NCBI RefSeq assembly: GCF_008704495.1 | Contig: NZ_CP023699.1 | Span: 3,348,001 to 3,412,000 of the forward strand | Length of the DNA: 64,000 bases | Reading direction: 5' to 3' | Source: Streptomyces kanamyceticus | GTDB lineage: Bacteria > Actinomycetota > Actinomycetes > Streptomycetales > Streptomycetaceae | Part shown: piece after piece, positions 56,643 to 64,000 of the stretch | Layout of the letters: the number at the start of each line of letters is the position of its first letter | Position numbering within the stretch: the first letter of the stretch is position 1 | Made by a program: the position numbers and the translations under genes | Notes under the pieces: generated by a model | What the model was told of the DNA's origin: nothing | Database searches by the model: none | The model's input: the letters and a program-made list of their open reading frames with translations, nothing else

Positions 56643-57286
56643 TGATTCACGACGTCGACGAGGTCCTGCGCGGATTGCTGCGCGGGGCCCTTCCCGACGC
56701 GGCCGGTGACGTCGTCTTCGAGGCGCCCACCCGGGACTGGGCCGCCCGGCGGAACGCGCCCACGCTCAACGCCTACCTCTACGACATCCGCGAGGACGTG
56801 GCCCGGCGCGAGCGCGGCGCCTACGCCGAGCGCGGGGCCGACGGCACGGTGCTGCGCAGGCGGCAGCCGCCCCGCTGGTTCCGGCTCTCGTACCTGCTCA
56901 CCGCCTGGACCAACCGGCCCGAGGACGAGCACCGGCTGCTCTCCGCCGGTCTCGGCACCCTCCTCGGGCACGAGCTGCTGCCGCCGGACGCCCTGCCCGA
57001 GTCGCTCGCCGCGCTGGGCGTCTCGATGCCGCTCACCGTCGCCGTGCCGCCGCCCGAGTCGCGGTCCATCGCCGACATCTGGTCCGCGCTCGGCGGCGAG
57101 CTCAAGCCGTCCCTCGACGTCGTGATCACCGTGCCGTTCCCGGTCTCGCCCACCTACGACGTGGCGCCGCCGGTCACCGAGAGCGCGGTCGTCGTCCGCG
57201 GCTTCGACGGGCTCAACTCCGACGCGCGGCCCCGCGTGCTGCGTACGTCGGCCGCCGACCGCGCCGACCGTCCGGAGGGTCCGTGA
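56642..57286 (+). CDS. DUF4255 / Pvc16-like contractile-injection cap protein
   Basis: 214 residues. IHDVDEVLRGLLRG at the start, TLNAYLYDIREDVARRERG, and RWFRLSYLLTAWTNRPEDEHRLLSAGLGTLL are the DUF4255 hallmarks. Family members terminate or cap the tube/sheath of PVC-like (extracellular) contractile injection systems. Coupled by TAGTG to the regulator and by GTGA to the ATPase. Confidence 0.9.
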   Translation: MIHDVDEVLRGLLRGALPDAAGDVVFEAPTRDWAARRNAPTLNAYLYDIREDVARRERGAYAERGADGTVLRRRQPPRWFRLSYLLTAWTNRPEDEHRLLSAGLGTLLGHELLPPDALPESLAALGVSMPLTVAVPPPESRSIADIWSALGGELKPSLDVVITVPFPVSPTYDVAPPVTESAVVVRGFDGLNSDARPRVLRTSAADRADRPEGP

Positions 57287-59373
57287 GCAGCGGGCCCGAC
57301 GCCCTGCTCGCCCGGCTCGACGCGCTGCGCGACCGCGTTGCCGGGCTCGTCGAGCGGCGCAGCGGCGACGATCCCACCGCGGGCGATCCGCTCCGCGGGC
57401 TGTATCTGACGGCCGAGAGCGCCCTTCGCATCGCCCACCAAGGGCAGGGAGAAGGGCGGGGAGAGGGGCCGGGGGGCGTTCCGTCGGCCCTTGAGGAGTC
57501 CGTGGAGGGGGGCGGGCATCTTCCCGACTCCTTCCACGAGTTGGCTCTGCGCTTCTCCCTCACCTCCCTCGACCAGCACATCCTCCTCGCCGCCCTCGCC
57601 CCCGACGTGGACCGTCGTTTCGAGCCCTTGTACGGGTATCTCAACGACGACGTCGGACGGCGGCGGGCCACCATGGCGCTGGCCCTCGACCTCCTCGGCA
57701 CCGGGCCGCACGACCCCGTCGCCCGCGGCCGTTTCCATCCGCTGGCGCCGCTGCGTGCCGGTGGGCTCGTCCAACTCGACGACGAGGACCGGCCGTTGCC
57801 CGGGCAGGCGCTGCGGGTGCCCGAGCGGGTGGTGGCGTGGCTCCTCGGTGATGATGCCGTGGATCCCGAACTCGTGGGTGGGGGCGTCGAGTTGCTGCCG
57901 TCGGACGAGGGCGCCGTGCCCGTCGCCGATGGCGTCGCCGCGCGGCTCGCCGCCGTCGCCGCCGCCGGGCCCCTCCTCCTCCATCTGCGCGAGCGCAGGG
58001 AAGGCACCGCCGCCGAGCCGGTGGCCGACGCGCTGCGGGCCGCGGGACTGCCCGTACTCCTGTACCGGCCCGCGCTCGCGGACGTCCCCGGGGGCGGTGA
58101 CGTACCCGGCAGGACCGGCGAGTCCGAGCAGGCCGCCGCCCTGCGGACCCGCACCTGTACCGCCCTCCTCCGCGAGGCCCGGCTGCGCGGCGCCGCGCTC
58201 CTCGTGGGGCCGCTCTCCGCCGAACCCGGCGCCCTCGTACGGCAGCTGGCCACCGGCGACGTACCCGTGGTGTTCTTCGGCGGTGACGCGTACGACCCGG
58301 GGTGGGCTCCGGACGCCGGGATCCTCGCCCTGGACGCGCCCCAGGAACAGACCGACGCGCCGCGCGCCTGGCGTGCGGGGCTCGGCCAGGACGACGACCT
58401 GGGGTTCGATCTGCCCGAGGCCATCGCGCCCTACCGGCTCGGCGAGGCCCAGATCAGGCGGGCCGCCCGCGCCGCCGTCGGGCTCGCCGCCTTCGAGGGC
58501 ACCGGGCTTACCGCAGCGCACGTCCAGCTCAGCGCCCGGCAGCAGTCGGCGCCGCTCCTCGACCGGCACGCCCGGCGGATCCGGCCCGCGGTCGGCTTCG
58601 GCGATCTCGTACTGCCCGATGAACCGCTCGGCCTGCTGCGAGAGCTCGCGCTGCGCGCCCGGCACCGCGATCAGGTGCTCGGCGAGTGGCGGCTGCGCAC
58701 CGGGGGCGGCCGCGGGCGCGGGGTGATCGCGCTGTTCGCGGGCGACTCCGGGACCGGCAAGACGCTCTCCGCCGAGGTGGTGGCCGGTGAACTCGGCCTG
58801 GACCTCTATGTGGTGGACCTGTCGGCCGTGGTCGACAAGTACATCGGCGAGACGGAGAAGAACCTGGAGCGGATCTTCGCCGAGGCGGACCGCACCGACT
58901 CGGTGCTGCTCTTCGACGAGGCCGACGCCGTCTTCGGCAAGCGTTCCGAGGTCAAGAGCTCGCACGACAGGTACGCCAACCTGGAGAGCGCCTACCTCCT
59001 GCAGCGTCTGGAGGCCTTCGACGGGATCGCCGTACTGACCACCAATCTGCGGGCGAACATCGACGACGCGTTCACCCGGCGGCTCGACCTGGTGGTCGAC
59101 TTCCCGTTCCCCGACGTCGAGCAGCGGGTCGCCCTGTGGCACACCTGCCTCGCGGGCACACCGCGCGCGGCGGACATCGGGGACGAGATCACGCGCTGCG
59201 CCAAGGACTTCGAGCTGGCGGGCGGCGCGATCCGGTCGGCCGCGGTGACCGCCGGTTATCTCGCGGCGGGGCACGGCGGGCCGGTGTCGGGCGCGGACGT
59301 ACGGGCCGGTGCGCGGCGCGAGTACCGCAAGATGGGCCGCCTGGAACCGGGGGTCTCGCTGCCCTGGCGGTGA
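57283..59373 (+). CDS. AAA+ ATPase of a contractile injection system (Pvc15-like)
   Basis: 696 residues. A winged-helix/degenerate N-terminal part, then a standard AAA module: Walker A GDSGTGKT at 487-494, Walker B SVLLFDEADAVFGKR (~540-555), sensor 1 TTNLRANIDDAF and an arginine finger in FTRRLDLVVDFPFPD. Such ATPases are part of every eCIS cluster and are thought to help assembly or disassembly. The first ~50 residues contain a Gly-rich link. A strong terminator follows at 59389. Confidence 0.92.
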   Translation: MSSGPDALLARLDALRDRVAGLVERRSGDDPTAGDPLRGLYLTAESALRIAHQGQGEGRGEGPGGVPSALEESVEGGGHLPDSFHELALRFSLTSLDQHILLAALAPDVDRRFEPLYGYLNDDVGRRRATMALALDLLGTGPHDPVARGRFHPLAPLRAGGLVQLDDEDRPLPGQALRVPERVVAWLLGDDAVDPELVGGGVELLPSDEGAVPVADGVAARLAAVAAAGPLLLHLRERREGTAAEPVADALRAAGLPVLLYRPALADVPGGGDVPGRTGESEQAAALRTRTCTALLREARLRGAALLVGPLSAEPGALVRQLATGDVPVVFFGGDAYDPGWAPDAGILALDAPQEQTDAPRAWRAGLGQDDDLGFDLPEAIAPYRLGEAQIRRAARAAVGLAAFEGTGLTAAHVQLSARQQSAPLLDRHARRIRPAVGFGDLVLPDEPLGLLRELALRARHRDQVLGEWRLRTGGGRGRGVIALFAGDSGTGKTLSAEVVAGELGLDLYVVDLSAVVDKYIGETEKNLERIFAEADRTDSVLLFDEADAVFGKRSEVKSSHDRYANLESAYLLQRLEAFDGIAVLTTNLRANIDDAFTRRLDLVVDFPFPDVEQRVALWHTCLAGTPRAADIGDEITRCAKDFELAGGAIRSAAVTAGYLAAGHGGPVSGADVRAGARREYRKMGRLEPGVSLPWR

Positions 59374-59388
59374 ACCGCCAGGAACGGG

Positions 59389-59420
59389 AGAGGGCGGCAC
59401 GCCTCGGCGTGCCGCCCTCT
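59389..59420. terminator. Bidirectional terminator after the eCIS ATPase gene
   Basis: AGAGGGCGGCACGCC pairs with GGCGTGCCGCCCTCT over a short loop, then TCTCC. Lies between converging genes. Confidence 0.9.
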
Positions 59421-59439
59421 TCTCCATCCGCTGTACGCG

Positions 59440-60819
59440 CTACTCCGGCCAGCCCTCGATCGTCCAGCCCATGCTGTTGCGGTCGTCGCACTTCCACGTG
59501 ACCGCGCTGGTGTCGTTCTGCATGTCGACCAGGCACTCACCGGAGCCGACGGCGACGATCCGCGTCTTGCCGTCCGGGCGCTTCTCCAGCTTCCACTTCT
59601 GGTTGTCGCCGAGGCGGCCGGTCTTGATGTTCTCCGGCGTCGCGTGGACGATCTGGACGATGTTGGTGTTGACCTTCTGGTCCATCACCGTGCCCGGGGC
59701 GCTCGCGGGCTCCAGGGCGTAGGTGTCGGACTCGGGGTAGTGGTGCAGGATCCAGTCCTGGTTCTTGCCGAACTTGTCCGTGAGGTCGGGGTTCTGTCCG
59801 ACGTACGTGCCGTCGGCCTGCTCCCCCTTCACGACCTCCAGGTACCAGCCGCTGCCCTCGACGCTGCGGATGGTGTGCGTCTTGGGGCCCTTGGGCTTCT
59901 CGTCCCCGCCGCCGCCACCGCCGCCGCCCGGCTTGGAGTCTCCCCCGCCGCCACCGCCGGTGGCCGGTTTCTCGGGCTCCTTCTCCTCCTCCTTCTCGGA
60001 GGGCTTGGGCTTGGGCGCGGGCTTCATCTCGTCGTTCTGCGGCAGCGGCTTCTGCTGCTCGACCTTCTCCTTGGCCTGTGTGGCGAGGGAGGGCTTGTGC
60101 TGGAACCACACCACCGCGAACGCGATGGCGAGCGCCAGGATGATCGAGCCGACGGCCGCCACCCAGCGCGGGATCACCGACGGCTGGACGTAGGTGCCGC
60201 GCAGCTCGACCGGCTCGGGCACACCGGCCCGCAGCACGGAGACGGTGAAGGGGTGCTTGCGGGTGCCGCCGATCCAGCTCACCGCGCCGGGCTTGATCCC
60301 GAGGTCCGCGAAGGCGGCCCGGCCCGGGGAGACCTGGACCGAGCCGGGCTCGGAGACGACCTCCAGTTCCTCGCCGTTCTCGCGTCCCGAGAAGGAGGCG
60401 GTCAGCGGCTGGTTGCCGAGGTTGTCCACGGCGATCGCGGCCTTGGCGCGTATCCGGCCCCGGACGACCGAGGGCACGAGCTCCGAACGGAGTTCGGTGA
60501 ACGGGCCCACCGTCACCTGGCCCTCGACCACGTTGGCGGTCTCGGGCGCCTCGCGCGGCTGCACCCGGACGCCGAACGGCGTCGGTCCCGCCTGCGCGTC
60601 CGAGGTCCTGGGCGGGGCGATCTCGATCTCGGCGGTGCCCTCGGCGCCGGGGTACAGGCGCAGCACATCAGGCTGGATGCGGGACCAGCCGGCCACCGCT
60701 CCGACCATGTGCAGCCGGTACTCCTCGACCGTGTCACCTGTGTTGCGGATCCGCAGGCGTACCTTCGCCACGGAGCCGGGCTCCACGGTGGTCGCCGTAG
60801 GTTCCAGTGCGCTCCACAT
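59440..60819 (-). CDS. Membrane protein with N-terminal Ig-like and C-terminal ricin-like domains
   Basis: 459 residues. The N-terminal beta domain (about 1-210: SVAKVRLRIRNTGDTVEEYRL, LRLYPGAEGTAEI) is shared with the neighbour. One membrane helix at ~225-248 (WVAAVGSIILALAIAFAVVWF), a Lys/Glu/Gly-rich linker, then a C-terminal beta-trefoil-like region with repeated NQ-W units (KNQDWIL, DNQKWKL, SGECLVD) as in ricin-B lectins, suggesting carbohydrate binding. The start, ATG 60819, is five bases after the neighbour stop, so they form an operon. Known eCIS clusters carry similar 'hydrolytic' proteins. Confidence 0.8.
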   Translation of the reverse strand: MWSALEPTATTVEPGSVAKVRLRIRNTGDTVEEYRLHMVGAVAGWSRIQPDVLRLYPGAEGTAEIEIAPPRTSDAQAGPTPFGVRVQPREAPETANVVEGQVTVGPFTELRSELVPSVVRGRIRAKAAIAVDNLGNQPLTASFSGRENGEELEVVSEPGSVQVSPGRAAFADLGIKPGAVSWIGGTRKHPFTVSVLRAGVPEPVELRGTYVQPSVIPRWVAAVGSIILALAIAFAVVWFQHKPSLATQAKEKVEQQKPLPQNDEMKPAPKPKPSEKEEEKEPEKPATGGGGGGDSKPGGGGGGGGDEKPKGPKTHTIRSVEGSGWYLEVVKGEQADGTYVGQNPDLTDKFGKNQDWILHHYPESDTYALEPASAPGTVMDQKVNTNIVQIVHATPENIKTGRLGDNQKWKLEKRPDGKTRIVAVGSGECLVDMQNDTSAVTWKCDDRNSMGWTIEGWPE

Positions 60820-60824
60820 ATAGC

Positions 60825-62426
60825 TCAACGCCCTACTACTCCGGGGTTCTTCACACTTCCGCCGACCATGGCCTGCAGGGTGGCGCTGTCCGCGACACCG
60901 CTGGCGGGCAGGCCTACCGCCTTCTGGTAATCCTTGATGTGCTGGGCCGTCCCGCTGTCGTACCTGGCGGTCTTCGGGGCCTTGCGGCCGTTCTCGAAGT
61001 AGCTGACGCCGTACTGGGCGTAGGCCCGGTCGCGGTCCAGGTCCGCGTCGCTGATACCGGCCTGCGAGGCCCACCAGAACGCCGCCTGCAACTGCATGAC
61101 CTGCCAGTTGTCGGCTCCCGCGCGGACGTCGTCGGCGCGGATGCCCTGCGCCCACAGCGAGGTGAGGGTGGCCCGGCCGAGCGTGCCCTCGTCGTCGGTG
61201 GCGAAGATCTGCGCCGTGTTGTGCCCGGTGCTCTCGCCGGAGCTGATCACGGCCCGCTGGTAGCAGATCAGGCTGGCCTGGGTGTTGGCGTCGATGACGC
61301 CGGGCGACCAGTCGCCGGTGAGCTGGCACTTGTTCTTCGAGCCGAGCGCTTCCAGGCGGCGCTGGGCGTACTCGACGACGACGTCCTTCTGGTAGCCGCG
61401 TCCCCACGCGGGGCCCACCTTGGCGGCGCCGCCGCTGCCGCGCTTCGTCTTCTTCGCGTCGGAGCCACCGCCGTCATCGCTTCCGCCGCCGCCACCGCCG
61501 CCCCCGCCTCCGGAGGACGAGCCCGAGCCGCCCCCGGAGCCGTCGGGTGCCTCGTCGCCGCCCTCGTCGCCGCCGGTGTCCAGGTCCTTCGGGGGCGGCG
61601 GCGCGTCGTCGAGCTTCTCCTTCTCGCCGCCCTGCGGTGCCGAGTTCGGCGGGGCCGCGGCCTGGTTCTCCCTGGCCCCGCCCGTGATCTTGGGCGAGAA
61701 GGAGAACCAGCACACGACGAAGGTGACGGCGAGCGCCGCGAGGATGCTGCCCGCGGTGAGCAGCCAGCGCGGCAGGACCGGGCGCTGGTCGAAGCTGCCC
61801 GGCAGGTCGTAGGAGGTCTCGTCGCCCGAGCGGCGCACGGAGACGGTCAGCGGGTGCGGCTGGGCCGAGCCCGTCCACTGCACCCGCTGGGGGCGCACCG
61901 TGAGGCGGGCGAACGCGGCGCGGCCCGGGGCGATCTGGACGCTCGGGGCATCGAGGTCGAAGGAGAGCCGTCCCGCGTCGTCGCGGACGTTGAGCGCCGC
62001 GGTGAGCGGGGAGTTGCCGAGGTTGTCGACGGCGATGGAGGCCCGGCCGCGGAAACGTCCGACGATGGTGGGCGGCAGGAGTTCGGCCCGCACCTCGGCG
62101 AACGGCGTGATGGTGACCTGGCCCTCGACGACGTCGCGCGCCTCGGGGTGTTGCCTGGGTTCGACACGGATGCCGAACGGCGTGGGGCCCGCGGGGGCGT
62201 CGGGCGAGCGGGGCGGTGCGAAGGAGATCTCGGCGGTGCCCTCGCTGCCCGGGTACAGGCGCAGGACCTCGGGTTCGACGCGGGACCAGCCCGCGGGTGC
62301 GCCGAGCACCGACAAGCGGTACTCCTCGACCGTGTCTCCCGTATTGCGTACGCGAAGCCGCGCGGCGACGCGGCCACCAGGATCAACGGTCACCGCGGCC
62401 GGGTCCAGGGAGTTCCACCACGTCAT
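60825..62426 (-). CDS. Membrane protein with N-terminal Ig-like and C-terminal peptidoglycan-binding domains
   Basis: 533 residues; paralogue of the next gene over its first ~220 residues (RVAARLRVRNTGDTVEEYRL, LRLYPGSEGTAEI). A membrane helix at about 223-243, a Gly/Asp linker, then a different C-terminal part: DVVVEYAQRRLEALG, TGDWSPGVIDANTQASLICYQRA and HIKDYQKAVGLPASGVADSATLQAM, which look like two peptidoglycan-binding repeats. Start ATG 62426; GTG 62435 is an alternative with no clear ribosome site. Together with its partner it could anchor or release the injection apparatus through the wall. Confidence 0.8.
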   Translation of the reverse strand: MTWWNSLDPAAVTVDPGGRVAARLRVRNTGDTVEEYRLSVLGAPAGWSRVEPEVLRLYPGSEGTAEISFAPPRSPDAPAGPTPFGIRVEPRQHPEARDVVEGQVTITPFAEVRAELLPPTIVGRFRGRASIAVDNLGNSPLTAALNVRDDAGRLSFDLDAPSVQIAPGRAAFARLTVRPQRVQWTGSAQPHPLTVSVRRSGDETSYDLPGSFDQRPVLPRWLLTAGSILAALAVTFVVCWFSFSPKITGGARENQAAAPPNSAPQGGEKEKLDDAPPPPKDLDTGGDEGGDEAPDGSGGGSGSSSGGGGGGGGGGSDDGGGSDAKKTKRGSGGAAKVGPAWGRGYQKDVVVEYAQRRLEALGSKNKCQLTGDWSPGVIDANTQASLICYQRAVISSGESTGHNTAQIFATDDEGTLGRATLTSLWAQGIRADDVRAGADNWQVMQLQAAFWWASQAGISDADLDRDRAYAQYGVSYFENGRKAPKTARYDSGTAQHIKDYQKAVGLPASGVADSATLQAMVGGSVKNPGVVGR

Positions 62427-62479
62427 ATGGGGCACGGTAGAGGGTGACGTGCCCTGACCTCCTGTACGAAAGGGCCGCC

Positions 62480-64000
62480 TCAGGGGCAGACCGCGCTGCC
62501 CTTGCGGCCCTGTGCCCGCGTGGCGTCCAACTCGGCGAGCACGGTGGCGATTTCGGTGGCCTCCACGGCGCCGCGCCGGTCCATGACGCGGTGTGCGCCG
62601 CGCAGGGCGGTGCGGGCGCCCTCCAGGTCGCCCCGCGCGAGCAGTGCCCTGCCGCGCGCGGCCTTCGCCAGGGCGCGGCAGAACACGTCGCCGAGTTCGC
62701 TCTCGATGGTCAGGGCCTGGTCCGCGCAGGTCAGGGCCTCCTCGAGCCTGCCCTTGGCCAGTTCGCAGTAGGCGAGGCGGGCCCAGCACAGGGCCTCCCA
62801 GCGCGGGGACCGCGACCAGCGGTGCAGCCGCTGCGCCTCGCGCAGCCGGTCGGCGGCCTCGGCCGCGCGTCCTTCGGCGAGCAGCGCGCAGCCTATTTGG
62901 TAGAGGGCGTGCGCGAGAGTGCCCGTGCTGCCCGACGCGCGGGCCTGGCCAAGGGCCTCGGCCCGCGCGGTGTCCGCTTCCGCGTGCCGTCCGAGCGCGG
63001 CGTACGCGCGGACCAGGTGGGCCAGGATCTGGATCCGGTCGCCGCGCCCGTCGAGCGCGCCGAACCTGTCGTAGGCGTGGGTGAGTTGTTCGAGTGCTTC
63101 CTCGGCGCGGCCCATTCCCATGAGCACGATGCCCAGTTCGTGGCTGCTCTCGGCGCCGACGAGGGCGTCGCCCGCGGACTCGGCGAGGCGCAGGCTCTCG
63201 CGCAGGAGGCGTTCGGCGCGGGCGTAGGTCTCGGTGCCGTAGTGGAGGGTGCCGAGGAGGCGCAGGGCGCGGCCTGCGGAGAGGTCGTCGCCGTGGCGGC
63301 GCGCGGTCTCCAGGGCCAGTTCGGCGAGCGGTTCGAGGTCGCGGTGGCGGGCGGTGCCCGCGACCAGGTGGGACCAGGCGGTGAGCAGGTCGACGGTGGG
63401 GCGCAGGCCTGGCGGCGGCGTGGCGTCGTCGGGTATCGCGTCGGGTATGTGGCGCAGGGCGTTCTCCGCGGCCGCGTACAGGCGGGTGTGGGCCACCACC
63501 AGCCAGTCGTGCGCGGCGGCCGCGTCGGGCAGGTGCTTTCCCTCGGACGCGGGCTGGTGCAGCAGGGCGGGCAGCACGCTGTGCGGTTTCGTACGGCGGA
63601 TCGCGGTGACGACGGTGGCCAGAACGTAGTCGAGGAAGCGGAGCCGGGCGGCGGCGCGCTCCGTGGCGCTCTCCTGGCGCTCGCACTGGCGGGCGGCGAA
63701 GAGCCTGACCAGGTCGTGGTACCGGTAGCGGTCGTCGTCGTGCAGCTCCATGAGCCCCGCGTCGACCAGGCGTTCCACGGTCGTCTCGGCCTCCTCCTCG
63801 CTGACGTCGAGGAGGGCGGCCGCGGCGCCCCTGCAGAACGACGGCATGTAACAGAGCGACAGGACGCGGAAGGCGCGGGCGAGTTCGGGGGCGAGCGCCT
63901 CGTAGCCGAGCCGGAAGGTGGCCTCGACGCCGAGGTCGGCCACCCGCAGCTCGTCCAGCCTGCGGCGTTCGTCGCGCAGCCGGGCCGCCAGGTCGGCGAC
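62480..64000 (-). CDS. AfsR/SARP-like regulator, C-terminal part, cut by the window edge
   Basis: The frame is open from the stop at 62480 to the window end, about 505 codons. The visible part begins in an NB-ARC/winged-helix end (LDVSEEEAETTVERLVDAGLMELHDDDRYRYHDLVRLFA) and continues in a long series of TPR-like helices (GDALVGAESSHELGIVLMGMGRAEEALEQL, and more). This is the C-terminal organisation of AfsR-type regulators, with the SARP DNA-binding and P-loop parts outside the window. In S. coelicolor an AfsR-like gene sits at the end of the injection-system cluster, so it is probably the cluster regulator. Confidence 0.75.
   Translation of the reverse strand, partial: VADLAARLRDERRRLDELRVADLGVEATFRLGYEALAPELARAFRVLSLCYMPSFCRGAAAALLDVSEEEAETTVERLVDAGLMELHDDDRYRYHDLVRLFAARQCERQESATERAAARLRFLDYVLATVVTAIRRTKPHSVLPALLHQPASEGKHLPDAAAAHDWLVVAHTRLYAAAENALRHIPDAIPDDATPPPGLRPTVDLLTAWSHLVAGTARHRDLEPLAELALETARRHGDDLSAGRALRLLGTLHYGTETYARAERLLRESLRLAESAGDALVGAESSHELGIVLMGMGRAEEALEQLTHAYDRFGALDGRGDRIQILAHLVRAYAALGRHAEADTARAEALGQARASGSTGTLAHALYQIGCALLAEGRAAEAADRLREAQRLHRWSRSPRWEALCWARLAYCELAKGRLEEALTCADQALTIESELGDVFCRALAKAARGRALLARGDLEGARTALRGAHRVMDRRGAVEATEIATVLAELDATRAQGRKGSAVCP

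Overview
The window is high-GC actinobacterial DNA, almost certainly a Streptomyces chromosome. The reasons are heavy G/C at third codon positions, GTG/TTG starts behind GGAG-type ribosome sites, a complete atpIBEFHAGDC operon followed by a DUF2550 gene, a CBM2-FnIII-GH18 chitinase beside a two-component pair, the hom-thrC-thrB-rho block, and the ArgRS-like pseudo-synthetase nrtL next to lysA. No search was run; all names rest on recognised motifs and gene order.

Layout. 1-13.9 kb: two ABC-2 type exporters, a luciferase-like oxidoreductase, the mismatch endonuclease NucS, a large STAND-type ATPase with a Thr/Pro-rich tail, a STAS protein, a hydroxyacyl-CoA dehydrogenase, a TetR repressor divergent from an ABC exporter, and an ATP:cob(I)alamin adenosyltransferase. 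14-18 kb: sensor kinase, response regulator and secreted chitinase; the chitinase promoter carries two DasR/ChiR-type repeats. 18.1-26.5 kb: the ATP synthase operon on the minus strand. 26.7-43.4 kb: a long minus-strand run of wecA/tagO-like, glyA, a low-Mr phosphatase, a Sua5/YrdC protein, prmC, prfA, rpmE, an LCP protein, rho, thrB, thrC, hom, lysA and nrtL. Then come a 27-bp repeat tract, an orphan response regulator and tRNA-Arg(CCG).

44.66-54.92 kb is an integrated genetic island. A 43-nt copy of the 3' part of tRNA-Arg recurs at the far end with one mismatch, and each junction is followed by a related terminator. Both ends carry a GTGGAC-N5-GTGGAC pair that could be integrase arm sites. 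The only integrase is a wreck: its N-terminal part is missing, the box I Arg has become Leu, and the usual GH has become DN, so the island looks immobile. Its cargo, visibly richer in A+T than the flanks, is a five-gene tightly coupled operon: a MORC/GHKL ATPase with a zinc ribbon, an Mrr-nuclease/DEAH-helicase fusion, a protein of unknown family, a Vsr-type endonuclease and a cytosine-5 DNA methyltransferase. This looks like an anti-phage restriction-modification system of the MORC-ATPase class. The unknown third protein is the best candidate for something new. The left half of the island holds decayed and unknown genes plus a large imperfect palindrome.

55-64 kb: an endonuclease VII-like HNH gene, then the edge of an extracellular contractile injection system locus (LuxR-type regulator, DUF4255/Pvc16-like protein, AAA+ ATPase, two related single-pass membrane proteins ending in a ricin-like and a peptidoglycan-binding region, and an AfsR-like regulator cut by the window end). 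No sheath, tube or baseplate gene is visible; they would have to lie beyond 64 kb.
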